A stretch of DNA of 11,611 nucleotides from JAMHZE01 sp964424715 (GCA_964424715.1 CAYRJW010000049.1:1-11611), one strand, 5' to 3'; positions 1 to 7,663 are shown, numbered from the stretch's first letter. The notes: generated by a model not told the origin, from the letters alone. Made by a program: numbers and translations.

Positions 1-1853
1 CCAAAAGCGATATCCTTATACACGCATTTTTTCCTATTACATTCCGCACTGGTCTTTATGAATTGGGGGTTCTCGACGCCTAGTTTGCTGTTGAACTCGT
101 AGCGGGCGAAGCTTTCGCGGTTGATGCCGTAATATTTATAATCGCCATCTGGCTGGCGCATGGCTATCAGGGAGCCGGTCTCGTTTATCACAAAATCAGG
201 CTTGGCGGGTGGGATGAAAATTAAAGAATAACCGAATAATATTATTGGAACGCCTAGCCATCTTAGGCGGGTTTTGAAGATGAAAAGGGTAAGAAAACCA
301 AGGATTATAAAGATAATGAAACTATTTGGAAGATCGGCCACGTAGGTTACGGCATGGGGCTTGCTGCTTATGAAATAGCTGGTATCACGGATAATCCTTG
401 CGCCGAATTCCGCCACTATCAGGAAGGGCTTTTCAAGGCCGAGCGGCATGAATAATATCGAAAGGAACGCAAATGGCAGCACCAGTAATGAGACCACCGG
501 CACGCCTACCATGTTGGAAAGGATGCCGTAATTCTGGAAAGTGCCGAAATGCAGGATAAGGAACGGCGCGGTGGTAACGCTTGTGAACAGGGTGGAGCTT
601 ATCACGCCGCCTATAAGCGCGAGGTTGCGCATTATAAAACTGCGATCCCGCTGTTTTTCGCGCTGGAAATATTTTGCGTAAAGTTCATAGAAGCCGATAA
701 GTGCTATCACCGCCGCAAAGGAAAGCTGGAAGCCGGGTGCGATGATATTTTCGGGGGTGAATATCAATATTATCAGCGCGGCAAAAGCGACCGGGTGCAG
801 GGAAATGGAGAATCTATCATACATTATCGCGATGAAGAACAGCATAACCATCAGGAACGAGCGCACTGCCGAAACCGGCATGCCTGTAACAAGAAGATAG
901 AAGAACCCGAACATTGTGGCGATGATAACGCTTAGTTTTTTAGTATCATATCTCAGCGCCACACGCGGGAAGAAGGCAAAAATACTGCGGCTCAGGAACA
1001 TCATCCACACCATCGCAACCGACATGTTAAGCCCCGATATCGCAAGCAAATGGCTGAGGCCAGCGTTCTTTATTTTCTCTTTCGTCTCAGCGGATATCTC
1101 TACCCGGTCGGCCGTTATCTGGGCAACTATTATCCCGGCAAGGTCTTTATCTGTCACGGCGGCGTTAACTTTGCGATAGATATAATCCTGCGCTTTATCA
1201 ATGAACCCGGCCTGTTTGGCCTCAAATAATTTTACCGGGGTGATTGCAAAACCAACCGCGCCGATATTCTGGAAATAGGAAATTTTGTTGAAATCATAAC
1301 CATCCGGCATAACCGGCCTTGGTGCAGGCGGCGAGAGCATAGCCTTGAACGCCACCTTATCGCCGACGCGGATATTATCATCGATCTTTGTGCGCACCAC
1401 CACGCGAATTTTATCGGGCGTTCTTTCCGGCGGGAATTTTTTTACATCCGGCCGCCACAGATCAAGGTTCTTCAGCACAAGGTTGGTCTGCTTATCCTTC
1501 TGCTCCATCCTGGCAAGGTCCGCCCGTATCCAGATAGGTTTATCCAGCTTTTCGATAACGATATTTTCTGAAGTATATCCGCGCAGATTGGCGAAGAAGA
1601 AACCGCCAATGATAAAGCCGGTGAATATAGTGGTTAGAAGAAATTTTTTATATTTATACGCAAGGATGCCCGCCAGAATGGCAAGCGCAAAGGCGATGGA
1701 AGAATAAACTATATCAGGTTCGAAACTTAAATTAAAATAAGTGATAACCCCCAACCCAAAGAACACCGGCGCCAGCAGGTAAAGGCTTTGCAACTCCTTT
1801 TCGATAAAAAAGCCGAATATTCTTTCGGTGGTGTTTTTAATGTAAGCCAGCAC
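1..1853 (-). CDS. comEC: ComEC/Rec2 family DNA internalization channel (partial, C-terminus beyond left edge)
   Basis: ComEC forms the inner-membrane channel that brings single-stranded DNA into the cytoplasm during transformation. The minus-strand frame is open for 617 codons and runs off the window. Visible in order: two N-terminal hydrophobic segments (about residues 24-40 and 50-90), a soluble DUF4131-like region (about 95-210) ending in PPAPRP and a GYDF...YFQNIGAVGFA stretch, then the competence domain with the hallmark HLLAISGLNM at about 268-277 and many further membrane helices. Near the edge there is a Cys-x4-Cys stretch (ECNRKKCVYK). I recall this kind of tail replacing the beta-lactamase-like domain in alphaproteobacterial members; that point is from memory. 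GTG at 1853 is chosen because no ATG, GTG or TTG lies between it and the upstream in-frame stop at 1962-1964. Shine-Dalgarno pairing is weak. The family is usually about 650-750 residues, so perhaps 50-130 residues are missing. Confidence 0.93.
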   Translation of the reverse strand, partial: MLAYIKNTTERIFGFFIEKELQSLYLLAPVFFGLGVITYFNLSFEPDIVYSSIAFALAILAGILAYKYKKFLLTTIFTGFIIGGFFFANLRGYTSENIVIEKLDKPIWIRADLARMEQKDKQTNLVLKNLDLWRPDVKKFPPERTPDKIRVVVRTKIDDNIRVGDKVAFKAMLSPPAPRPVMPDGYDFNKISYFQNIGAVGFAITPVKLFEAKQAGFIDKAQDYIYRKVNAAVTDKDLAGIIVAQITADRVEISAETKEKIKNAGLSHLLAISGLNMSVAMVWMMFLSRSIFAFFPRVALRYDTKKLSVIIATMFGFFYLLVTGMPVSAVRSFLMVMLFFIAIMYDRFSISLHPVAFAALIILIFTPENIIAPGFQLSFAAVIALIGFYELYAKYFQREKQRDRSFIMRNLALIGGVISSTLFTSVTTAPFLILHFGTFQNYGILSNMVGVPVVSLLVLPFAFLSILFMPLGLEKPFLIVAEFGARIIRDTSYFISSKPHAVTYVADLPNSFIIFIILGFLTLFIFKTRLRWLGVPIILFGYSLIFIPPAKPDFVINETGSLIAMRQPDGDYKYYGINRESFARYEFNSKLGVENPQFIKTSAECNRKKCVYKDIAF

Positions 1854-1888
1854 AACTGTTTCTGTTTCAGTTACCCACTCATCTGCTT

Positions 1889-2027
1889 TCCCTGCGAAGG
1901 CAGGGACCCAGCATGCCTTGCCGAAGCCTTGGCATAGGCAGGTGGTTACGTTAATGAATAGTTATAGTTTTAAAACTACCATTGTCATTTAGTTTATCAA
2001 CTGGACCCCTGCCTACGCAGGGGAGAC
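1889..2027. repeat. Pair of inverted GC-rich palindromes (small repeated palindromic element)
   Basis: Two related hairpins face each other in an otherwise AT-rich gap. Copy A has a perfect 6-bp stem, CCCTGC (1890-1895) with GCAGGG (1900-1905), around a GAAG loop. Copy B has a perfect 7-bp stem, CCCCTGC (2006-2012) with GCAGGGG (2017-2023), around CTAC. Flanks match in inverted orientation as well: GGGACCCAG after A and CTGGACCCC before B. Between them (1912-1940) is a third imperfect hairpin with ATGCC and GGCAT ends. This has the look of a REP-like or nonautonomous palindromic element that occurs in many copies in proteobacterial genomes, but no other copy is present in this window to prove it. 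Confidence 0.7.
1961..1988 (-). promoter_or_regulatory. Candidate promoter of comEC
   Basis: Read on the minus strand, ATGACA (1988-1983), a 16-nt spacer and TATAAC (1966-1961) give a fair sigma70-type match. Transcription would start near 1954, about 100 nt before the GTG, and would include the GC-rich stem at 1890-1905. The 14-base perfect palindrome TAGTTTTAAAACTA (1965-1978) overlaps the -10 and spacer and could be an operator. This is judged from sequence pattern only. Confidence 0.35.
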
Positions 2028-2091
2028 AGTGTTTGAGAGGAATATAGGGATAAATCAAATGGTTGTGCTGTTATTTTTCTGTAAATACGAA

Positions 2092-2119
2092 TTGTAAAAG
2101 TAAATTAATATGTTATAGT
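2092..2119 (+). promoter_or_regulatory. Candidate promoter of the 146-residue gene
   Basis: TTGTAA (2092-2097), a 16-nt spacer and TATAGT (2114-2119) form a sigma70-like pair, followed by a short leader of about 20 nt. A strong Shine-Dalgarno sequence, GAGGGG (2137-2142), precedes the ATG at 2146. Confidence 0.45.
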
Positions 2120-2145
2120 GATGTGCAGCAAAAAATGAGGGGTTT

Positions 2146-2586
2146 ATGACAGCAGGCGAAAAAACAAAAATAGATTTTAAGAATTCTCCGGAAGATAGGG
2201 AGAAATTGGCGGGTTTTATAGAGCAGATGGAAGCAGTTGTAGGTGATCATGGTGATATAGAAATGATCTTTGCTCATACCAAGCCAAATGAACGTCTGGA
2301 AGCAAATCTGCCTGAAGCAATGAAAGTTGTTACAATGCTTGCTTTACGTGATGTTGCAATGGCTGGAAATGTAGGTCAACCTAGGCAAGCGGTAATAAAA
2401 AAATCAATAGAGAAGAATATTTATATAGATCAATCTATAGATTCTATGATTATAACTTATGATGGGCTTTCAGCTTTAGCTAATGCTACGGAACTTGATT
2501 TTTATAGTGGAAAATATGAAAGTGCAGTTCAGGCAATAAATAATCGGATTTTGAATGCACTTGGTGCAAATAAATTCAAACAATAA
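2146..2586 (+). CDS. Hypothetical protein, 146 aa, unrecognised
   Basis: I do not recognise this protein. It is soluble in appearance: no signal peptide, no membrane segment and no cysteine. The N-terminal third is charged and probably helical (KNSPEDREKLAGFIEQMEAV, about 12-31), followed by a GDHGDIEMIF stretch, then mixed helices to a basic end (NKFKQ). It has its own promoter-like sequence and a strong Shine-Dalgarno (GAGGGG), which supports real expression. Its base composition is clearly more AT-rich than comEC or lipA, with many ATA, AAA and TTT codons, so it may be lineage-specific or acquired. It is convergent with lipA: its TAA (2584-2586) is directly followed by lipA's stop (2587-2589), with no base between. 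No function is proposed. Confidence 0.75.
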   Translation: MTAGEKTKIDFKNSPEDREKLAGFIEQMEAVVGDHGDIEMIFAHTKPNERLEANLPEAMKVVTMLALRDVAMAGNVGQPRQAVIKKSIEKNIYIDQSIDSMIITYDGLSALANATELDFYSGKYESAVQAINNRILNALGANKFKQ

Positions 2587-2595
2587 TTAATTATT
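2582..2595. other. Perfect 14-base palindrome holding both convergent stop codons
   Basis: AATAATTAATTATT is its own reverse complement and contains the TAA of the upstream gene and the TAA of lipA on the opposite strand. It is too AT-rich and too short to act as a convincing terminator, so the two convergent transcripts probably read into each other. Confidence 0.5.
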
Positions 2596-3567
2596 TCCAA
2601 CTGCTTTCTTTCTCAGCAACTCTTCCCTAGCCTCCCTTAACTTCACAAAATCATCTCCAGCGTGGTGAGATGAGCGTGTTAGCGGTGATGATGATACCAT
2701 CAAAAACCCCTTGGCATAGGCCATCTTCTTGTACGACTCAAATTCCTCCGGCGTAACATATCTATCTATCGGTGCGTGTTTCTGGGTGGGTTGGAGATAC
2801 TGGCCTATAGTTAAAAAATCAACATCGGCGCTGCGGAGATCATCCATCAGCTGGTAAACTTCTTCCGGTTTTTCACCTAAACCTACCATCAGGCCGGATT
2901 TGGTGAAGATGCTGGGGTTTATCTTTTTGATATTATGCAGCAGGTTCAGTGAGTGGAAATATCTGGCGCCGGGGCGTATCTTTAAATATAGGGAAGGGAC
3001 GGTTTCTATGTTGTGGTTGAAAACATCAGGCCTTGCGGCAACGACTATTTCAAGCGCGCCTTCTTTCTTCAGGAAATCCGGGGTTAGTATCTCGATAGTG
3101 GTTTTCGGCGCGGCCTTGCGGATGCGCAAGATACATTCCGCGAAATGCTGCGCGCCGCCATCTTCAAGATCATCCCTATCCACCGAGGTTATAACGATAT
3201 GCGAAAGCCCAAGGTCCTTCACGGCCTTGCCAAGATTTTCCGGCTCATGCGGATCAAGCAGGTTCGGCTTGCCGGTCTCCACATTACAGAACGCACAGGC
3301 CCGCGTACATATCGCGCCCATTATCATCACCGTAGCATGCTTCTGCGCCCAGCACTCCCCGATATTAGGACAGGCTGCCTCTTCGCATACGGTGACGAGT
3401 TTATTCTTTTTGATTATCTCTTTTGTCTGGATATATCCCGCCGATGTCGGGGCTTTCACACGCAGCCAGTCCGGCTTCGGAGGTGGCATGTGGGCGATAT
3501 TCTTTGCTTTCTCCGGGTGGCGGAGTTTTGGTGCGGTGGTTACTTCTATGTTCAGTTTGTTTTCCAT
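2587..3567 (-). CDS. lipA: Lipoyl synthase (radical SAM, LipA)
   Basis: LipA inserts two sulfur atoms into protein-bound octanoyl groups to make the lipoyl cofactor of pyruvate and 2-oxoglutarate dehydrogenases and the glycine cleavage system. All diagnostic motifs are present: the auxiliary-cluster cysteines in CEEAACPNIGECW (C61, C66, C72), the radical SAM cluster motif CTRACAFC (C87, C91, C94), and the C-terminal RSSHHA (298-303) whose serine binds the auxiliary cluster. The length of 326 residues is normal, and the N-terminal RHPEK...PDWLRVKAP is typical. The start is fixed: the codon just before ATG 3567 is an in-frame TAG. No Shine-Dalgarno sequence is visible; the preceding gene on the same strand ends 6 nt upstream, so translation may be coupled. 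A member of the octanoyl-transfer step (LipB) is not in the window. Confidence 0.98.
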   Translation of the reverse strand: MENKLNIEVTTAPKLRHPEKAKNIAHMPPPKPDWLRVKAPTSAGYIQTKEIIKKNKLVTVCEEAACPNIGECWAQKHATVMIMGAICTRACAFCNVETGKPNLLDPHEPENLGKAVKDLGLSHIVITSVDRDDLEDGGAQHFAECILRIRKAAPKTTIEILTPDFLKKEGALEIVVAARPDVFNHNIETVPSLYLKIRPGARYFHSLNLLHNIKKINPSIFTKSGLMVGLGEKPEEVYQLMDDLRSADVDFLTIGQYLQPTQKHAPIDRYVTPEEFESYKKMAYAKGFLMVSSSPLTRSSHHAGDDFVKLREAREELLRKKAVGNN

Positions 3568-3573
3568 CTACAT

Positions 3574-5187
3574 TTAAAGGTCACGAAAATTAAAGTTGTT
3601 GAAGCCATGTCGTCTATATCTATCTCCCCGATTGTTATCCTGTTCATTCTGATCGGCAGCCCTTTTATAAATGCTTTCTTTAATATCTTTAATCGCATCT
3701 GTAAATTTATTTTCAAAATTTGTTCCCAGAGAATTTAATATCTCTTTCTGGGTTGATCTTATAGAATACGATAAAACCTGTGCAATACGGCCTTTGCCCT
3801 GTTTGGATTCGTTTTTTATGGCTTGAGTAAGGTATTTAAGATCATCATGGTATATTTGGGTGAAGGCGTTGAGTCTTTTAGCCATTGTTTCAGTTATGAA
3901 AGGAAACTTAGTAAGGGTTTTAGTGTGATCTTTCTGGTGAATTGGTTTTGGGGTATTACCCATGGAAGACGTTCCTATACTATGTTTGAATATCATGGTG
4001 TTGTTAAGAAGGGTAATAACATTCAGCTCTCCTAGAAATTGCCGGGTTATAGAGGAAAAATGATTGTTGATCCCGTCGCAAACTTTTTCCCTTGAATAAT
4101 AGATATCCTGGTTTACTAGCAGTTTTTGTTCCGTGAAATCCTCTTCAGATACAGCATATTCCGGGTCAAACATGTTAAGGGCTTTATGTTCTGGGTCTTT
4201 CTCAGCAAGCTGGCTGAAGATGGAGTTATGATTATTCTCAGGATGTTTTTCGATATTTCTGATCTCAGCTTTCTGATTATCAATAAGATCAAAGTAATGT
4301 TTTACATAAGAGCCTTCTTTAAATACCGCATATCCGGTAGGTTTTTCAACTTCGGGGTTGTTAAGGATAGACCTTGCGATTTTTTCCTGCTCACTTACAG
4401 GGATGTTAAGATGCCGGGCAAGGCTTACGGAATAAGGGACGGAGATATTGAGTAAAGCGCCGAGATCAGTTATATGGTTTTTTAGAGCAACTGCCTTTTC
4501 ATTCAGATAATCTCTTCTTTTGTTGGTCCAAAATAATCTGGTAGCATGGTCTTCCTCAATGTTCCCGGTGCTTTTAATTTCAATAGGGTTGTTATAATGG
4601 GCAAGTTGCTGGTGGAATTCTTTTTTTGCTTCTTCCAGCAGATATATCTTTTCTATGAAGATTTCTGGGGAAATATAGGTTTGTTTTGGGTTATGAAAAT
4701 TATGTTCCCTATCGTTTATCAATATCAATTCAAGTTGCTTGCTTAGATAGTCCTGAAAAAGTTCAGTATTGATCTCATTGCCGGTTTGTTCTTTTATCAA
4801 TTCTGCATTGGTTTTATGAACTAATTTTATTTCGGCGTATCTGGACTCTTTGTTAGCTATACGGCAATATTTTTGTTTTGCTGCACTTAGAAGTATCTCA
4901 TTAGTAAGAAAATCAGTTCTTAATATATTGAAGATACCATGCAGAGGATATTTATCTTTATGGTTGCCCGGAATATAGGGAACAGAGTTTTTAGTTATTG
5001 CTTCAGGCTTTCCTGTAAAGCTGCAAAACACACTAGCGGCAAATTTTAACTTATCAGAAGTAAGTGCCATTTGATAAGTTTCTTCGCTACTTACTCCGAA
5101 TTTTTCATATTCTTCCTGTCTGGCAATATTCTTTAATTCCTCTAGTTTTTTAGCCCGATATTCCCGATTTTCTTCAAAAGTACCCAT
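3574..5187 (-). CDS. Hypothetical protein, 537 aa, unrecognised, upstream of lipA
   Basis: I do not recognise this family. The protein has no signal peptide and no membrane segment. It starts with a charged helical, possibly coiled-coil stretch (EENREYRAKKLEELKNIARQ, 5-24), continues as a helix-rich body with many Asn, Lys, Glu and Ile residues, and ends in a polar Arg/Asn-rich tail (about 510-537: DQNEQDNNRGDRYRRHGF). No catalytic motif stands out. The start is well supported by AGGGGG 5 nt before the ATG and a good promoter upstream. It is more AT-rich than tldD and lipA, which suggests a lineage-specific or transferred gene. It ends 6 nt before lipA on the same strand, so the two are likely co-transcribed. 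A large helical orphan with a basic tail in this kind of bacterium could be a secreted effector, but nothing here shows secretion. Confidence 0.85.
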   Translation of the reverse strand: MGTFEENREYRAKKLEELKNIARQEEYEKFGVSSEETYQMALTSDKLKFAASVFCSFTGKPEAITKNSVPYIPGNHKDKYPLHGIFNILRTDFLTNEILLSAAKQKYCRIANKESRYAEIKLVHKTNAELIKEQTGNEINTELFQDYLSKQLELILINDREHNFHNPKQTYISPEIFIEKIYLLEEAKKEFHQQLAHYNNPIEIKSTGNIEEDHATRLFWTNKRRDYLNEKAVALKNHITDLGALLNISVPYSVSLARHLNIPVSEQEKIARSILNNPEVEKPTGYAVFKEGSYVKHYFDLIDNQKAEIRNIEKHPENNHNSIFSQLAEKDPEHKALNMFDPEYAVSEEDFTEQKLLVNQDIYYSREKVCDGINNHFSSITRQFLGELNVITLLNNTMIFKHSIGTSSMGNTPKPIHQKDHTKTLTKFPFITETMAKRLNAFTQIYHDDLKYLTQAIKNESKQGKGRIAQVLSYSIRSTQKEILNSLGTNFENKFTDAIKDIKESIYKRAADQNEQDNNRGDRYRRHGFNNFNFRDL

Positions 5188-5229
5188 GATTTCCCCCTGA
5201 TATTTTTATGATTTATTTAAATCGGGGAA

Positions 5230-5257
5230 ATTATATCAAAAAAGCTACAAAAATCAA
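5230..5257 (-). promoter_or_regulatory. Promoter of the 537-aa gene and probably lipA
   Basis: On the minus strand TTGATT (5257-5252), a 16-nt spacer and a consensus TATAAT (5235-5230) form the best promoter match in the window. Transcription would start near 5223, giving a leader of about 35 nt that ends in the Shine-Dalgarno AGGGGG (5198-5193). It sits directly behind the tldD terminator, and is the only evident promoter for lipA. Confidence 0.6.
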
Positions 5258-5263
5258 GAAATA

Positions 5264-5286
5264 ACAGAGATTTATTAAACCTCTGT
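5264..5286 (-). terminator. Likely intrinsic terminator of tldD
   Basis: On the minus strand ACAGAGGTTT (5286-5277) pairs with AAATCTCTGT (5273-5264) across an AAT loop: a 10-bp stem with one G-U pair. The U-rich run UAUUUCUUGAUUUUU follows. The stem contains the tldD stop codon (TAA at 5277-5275). Confidence 0.6.
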
Positions 5287-6711
5287 CCCGCCTACTGTAA
5301 GGCCGCCTATAAGCATGCTAGGCTGCCCCACACCCACCGGAACGCCTTGCCCATCTTTACCACATGTGCCAATGCCGGGGTCCAGTTCCATGTCGTTGGC
5401 GATGGCTTTGATTTTGGTTAGGCAGTCGGGGCCGTTGCCTATCAGGGTTGCGCCTTTTATTGGGGAGGTTATTTTGCCGTCCTCAATTTTGTAGGCTTCG
5501 TTGGCGCTGAAGACGAATTTGCCGGAGGTTATATCTACCTGTCCGCCGCCGAAGGAAACGGCGAAGATGCCTTTCTTTACGCTTTTTATCAAATCTTCCT
5601 GATTATGGTCGCCGCCTAGCATATAGGTGTTGGTCATGCGGGGGAGGACGGAATATTCGTAGCTTTCGCGACGGCCGTTGCCGGTTGGTTTCATGCCCAT
5701 CAGGCGGGCGTTCATTCTATCCTGCATGTAGCCGACCAGTATGCCATCTTCAATTAATACGGTGCGGTTGGTCGGGGTGCCTTCATCATCGGTGGTGAGG
5801 GAACCGCGGCGGTTTTCCAGCGTGCCGTCATCAACAACGGTTACGCCTTTTGCGGCGATGCGTTCGCCCATCAGGTTCGAGAAGGCGGAGGTTTTTTTGC
5901 GGTTGAAATCGCCTTCAAGGCCGTGTCCTATGGCTTCGTGTAATAAAATACCGTTCCAGCCATTGCCGAGTACCACATCCATTTCACCGGCAGGGCCGGC
6001 GACGGCATCGAGGTTCACCAGAGCTTCACGCAGGGCTTCATCGGCGGCGTGTTTCCATTTATCAACGGTGATGTAATTTTTATATGATGTTCTGCCACCG
6101 GCGCCGTAGGAACCTTTTTCGCGGCGGCCATCTTTTTCCACCATTACGGAAATGTTGAGGCGTACCAGCGGGCGGATATCAGGTATCTCAAAACCGTTGG
6201 CGCGGATTATATGCACCACCTGCCACTCACCGGCGATGGAGGCGTTCACCTGTTTCACTAATGGGTTTTTGCCGCGCAGGTAGGTATCTATTTCGTTCAG
6301 TAATTTTATTTTTTCCTGGAATGAGATCTCATCAAGCGGGTTTAAATTTGTGTATAGATTCTTGTTCGAGGTTACCGGGGAGATATCTATTTTATAATTA
6401 TTCGCATTGTTCTTTACAGCACCGATAACTCCGGCGGCTTTTTTAATTGATTCTTCGGAGAGGATAGAGGAATGGGCATAACCTGTTGCCTCGCCGACTA
6501 TGCCGCGCAGACCGAAGCCCTGCGTGGTATCGAACGATGCGGATTTAATTGTGCCTTCATCTAATGTTATTGCTTCGGAAACGGTGTATTCTAAAAACAA
6601 CTCGCCATCATCAAGGCCGGATAGTGCATCGGATACGATAGTGTTGACTTTTGATTTGTCTAAACCGTAATCGCTGAAGAATATTTTGTTTGAAATAGAA
6701 GATGCTTGCAA
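5275..6711 (-). CDS. tldD: Metalloprotease TldD
   Basis: TldD is the zinc-bearing subunit of the TldD/TldE (PmbA) protease, known for maturing peptide antibiotics such as microcin B17 and for cleaving CcdA antitoxin. The zinc motif HEAIGH is at 258-263 (ligands H258 and H262) in the family signature LLHEAIGHGLEGDF, and the third ligand corresponds to C450 in GIGTCGKDGQG. The length of 478 residues is normal. The start is a TTG: upstream codons back to the in-frame stop at 6766-6768 contain no ATG or GTG, and starting later would cut into the conserved N-terminus (FFSDYGLDKS...). Only a weak GGGTAG lies upstream of it. It is divergent from coxB with 67 bp between starts. tldD next to coxB is a common alphaproteobacterial arrangement. 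Its partner tldE/pmbA is not in the window. Confidence 0.97.
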   Translation of the reverse strand: MQASSISNKIFFSDYGLDKSKVNTIVSDALSGLDDGELFLEYTVSEAITLDEGTIKSASFDTTQGFGLRGIVGEATGYAHSSILSEESIKKAAGVIGAVKNNANNYKIDISPVTSNKNLYTNLNPLDEISFQEKIKLLNEIDTYLRGKNPLVKQVNASIAGEWQVVHIIRANGFEIPDIRPLVRLNISVMVEKDGRREKGSYGAGGRTSYKNYITVDKWKHAADEALREALVNLDAVAGPAGEMDVVLGNGWNGILLHEAIGHGLEGDFNRKKTSAFSNLMGERIAAKGVTVVDDGTLENRRGSLTTDDEGTPTNRTVLIEDGILVGYMQDRMNARLMGMKPTGNGRRESYEYSVLPRMTNTYMLGGDHNQEDLIKSVKKGIFAVSFGGGQVDITSGKFVFSANEAYKIEDGKITSPIKGATLIGNGPDCLTKIKAIANDMELDPGIGTCGKDGQGVPVGVGQPSMLIGGLTVGGTEV

Positions 6712-6778
6712 TTTACTACCCGTTACTTTATGTGAAACTCTTGAGACTTTATATAAAGCTAAAAATCACAAATTCTAT
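6712..6778. promoter_or_regulatory. Divergent tldD/coxB control region with a symmetric TATA palindrome
   Basis: This 67-bp gap must serve both genes. It holds the perfect 12-base palindrome CTTTATATAAAG (6747-6758), which offers a -10-like TATATA/TATAAA on either strand. A TTGAGA (6741-6746) is nearby but too close to serve as its -35. No clear -35 is present at 16-18 nt for either direction, and neither gene has a strong Shine-Dalgarno. The exact promoters cannot be assigned. Confidence 0.3.
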
Positions 6779-7663
6779 ATGAAACTTAGAACTTTTTTAC
6801 TTTCATTAATGGGGGTGATAATTTCCCTTCCAACTCAATTACTTGCTGATCAGCCTAAGCCATGGCAGATCAATTTTCAGGACCCGGCCTCCCCGGTGAT
6901 GGAAAGGCTGGTAGAGTTGCATAACGGTCTGTTATATATGTGTTTTATAGTTTGTGCCCTTGTTCTGGGGCTATTACTGTATGTATGCTACCGTTTCAGC
7001 GAGAAGCGCAACCCGGTTCCAAGCAAGACCACGCACAACACCACTATCGAGATAATCTGGACCGTTATTCCTATACTTATACTTATAGCGATAATCATAC
7101 CTTCTTGGCGTCTGATAAAATATATGGATAAGGCGCATGATGCCGAGATCACCATTAAAGCTATCGGCTACCAGTGGTATTGGGGCTATGAATATATGGA
7201 TGGCGAAGGCAAGGGCATCGCGTTTGAAAGCTACATGAAAACCGCTGACTCGGAAGATGCATCACTAAAACTGCAACCGGGTGAACCGCGCAATCTGGAA
7301 ACTGATACAAAGATAGTTCTGCCGGTCGATACTAATATTCGCATACTTACAACGGCCGCTGATGTTATCCACGCGTGGGCTGTGCCGGCGTTCGGAGTAA
7401 AGATAGATGCAGTTCCGGGCAGAATAAATGAGACATGGGTACGCATCACAAAACCAGGAACATATTATGGCCAATGCTCTGAACTGTGCGGCTCCAAGCA
7501 CGCTTTGATGCCTATAAATGTTAAGGCCGTAACCAAAACCGAATATGCCCAGTGGGTGAAGAACCGTAAGAAAGAACTTGGGATAAAAGATGAGCCGGTG
7601 ATTGAGAATAAAGCCGTGGCAACCGACCCGGCACAATCTGTGCTTACACCGGAAAAGAAATAA
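6779..7663 (+). CDS. coxB: Cytochrome c oxidase subunit II
   Basis: Subunit II receives electrons from cytochrome c at its binuclear CuA site and passes them to heme a in subunit I. A signal peptide comes first (MKLRTFLLSL...LLADQ, cleavage near residue 23), then two membrane helices (about 50-72 and 91-114), the aromatic YQWYWGYEY (131-139) used in electron entry, and the periplasmic cupredoxin domain with all CuA ligands: H198 in DVIHAWAVP, and C233, E235, C237, H241 and M244 in CSELCGSKHALM. The ATG at 6779 is chosen because the signal peptide begins there; the same frame is open upstream to 6686, but that would overlap tldD and add 31 residues that do not fit. No Shine-Dalgarno is evident. 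At 294 residues the length is normal. coxA follows after 30 bp. Confidence 0.98.
   Translation: MKLRTFLLSLMGVIISLPTQLLADQPKPWQINFQDPASPVMERLVELHNGLLYMCFIVCALVLGLLLYVCYRFSEKRNPVPSKTTHNTTIEIIWTVIPILILIAIIIPSWRLIKYMDKAHDAEITIKAIGYQWYWGYEYMDGEGKGIAFESYMKTADSEDASLKLQPGEPRNLETDTKIVLPVDTNIRILTTAADVIHAWAVPAFGVKIDAVPGRINETWVRITKPGTYYGQCSELCGSKHALMPINVKAVTKTEYAQWVKNRKKELGIKDEPVIENKAVATDPAQSVLTPEKK

Noticed and set aside
549..1707. Plus-strand open frames at 549-935, 916-1179 and 1345-1707
   Set aside because: They lie antisense to the continuous minus-strand comEC frame, which has family motifs, and their translations are low-complexity and unlike any protein.
2900..3738. Plus-strand frames of 225 and 197 codons across lipA
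   Set aside because: They are the complements of lipA, whose motifs and length are beyond doubt.
3823..4746. Three short plus-strand frames opposite the 537-aa gene
   Set aside because: The minus-strand gene has a promoter and Shine-Dalgarno and is longer; these frames have neither, and are Phe-rich antisense products.
6686..6778. Longer coxB start giving 31 extra N-terminal residues
   Set aside because: It would overlap the tldD start and place the clear signal peptide inside the protein; ATG 6779 starts exactly at the signal peptide.
6967..6980. GGGGCTATTACTGT shared with 11541-11554
   Set aside because: Both copies encode Leu-rich membrane helices in unrelated proteins, so codon coincidence explains it.
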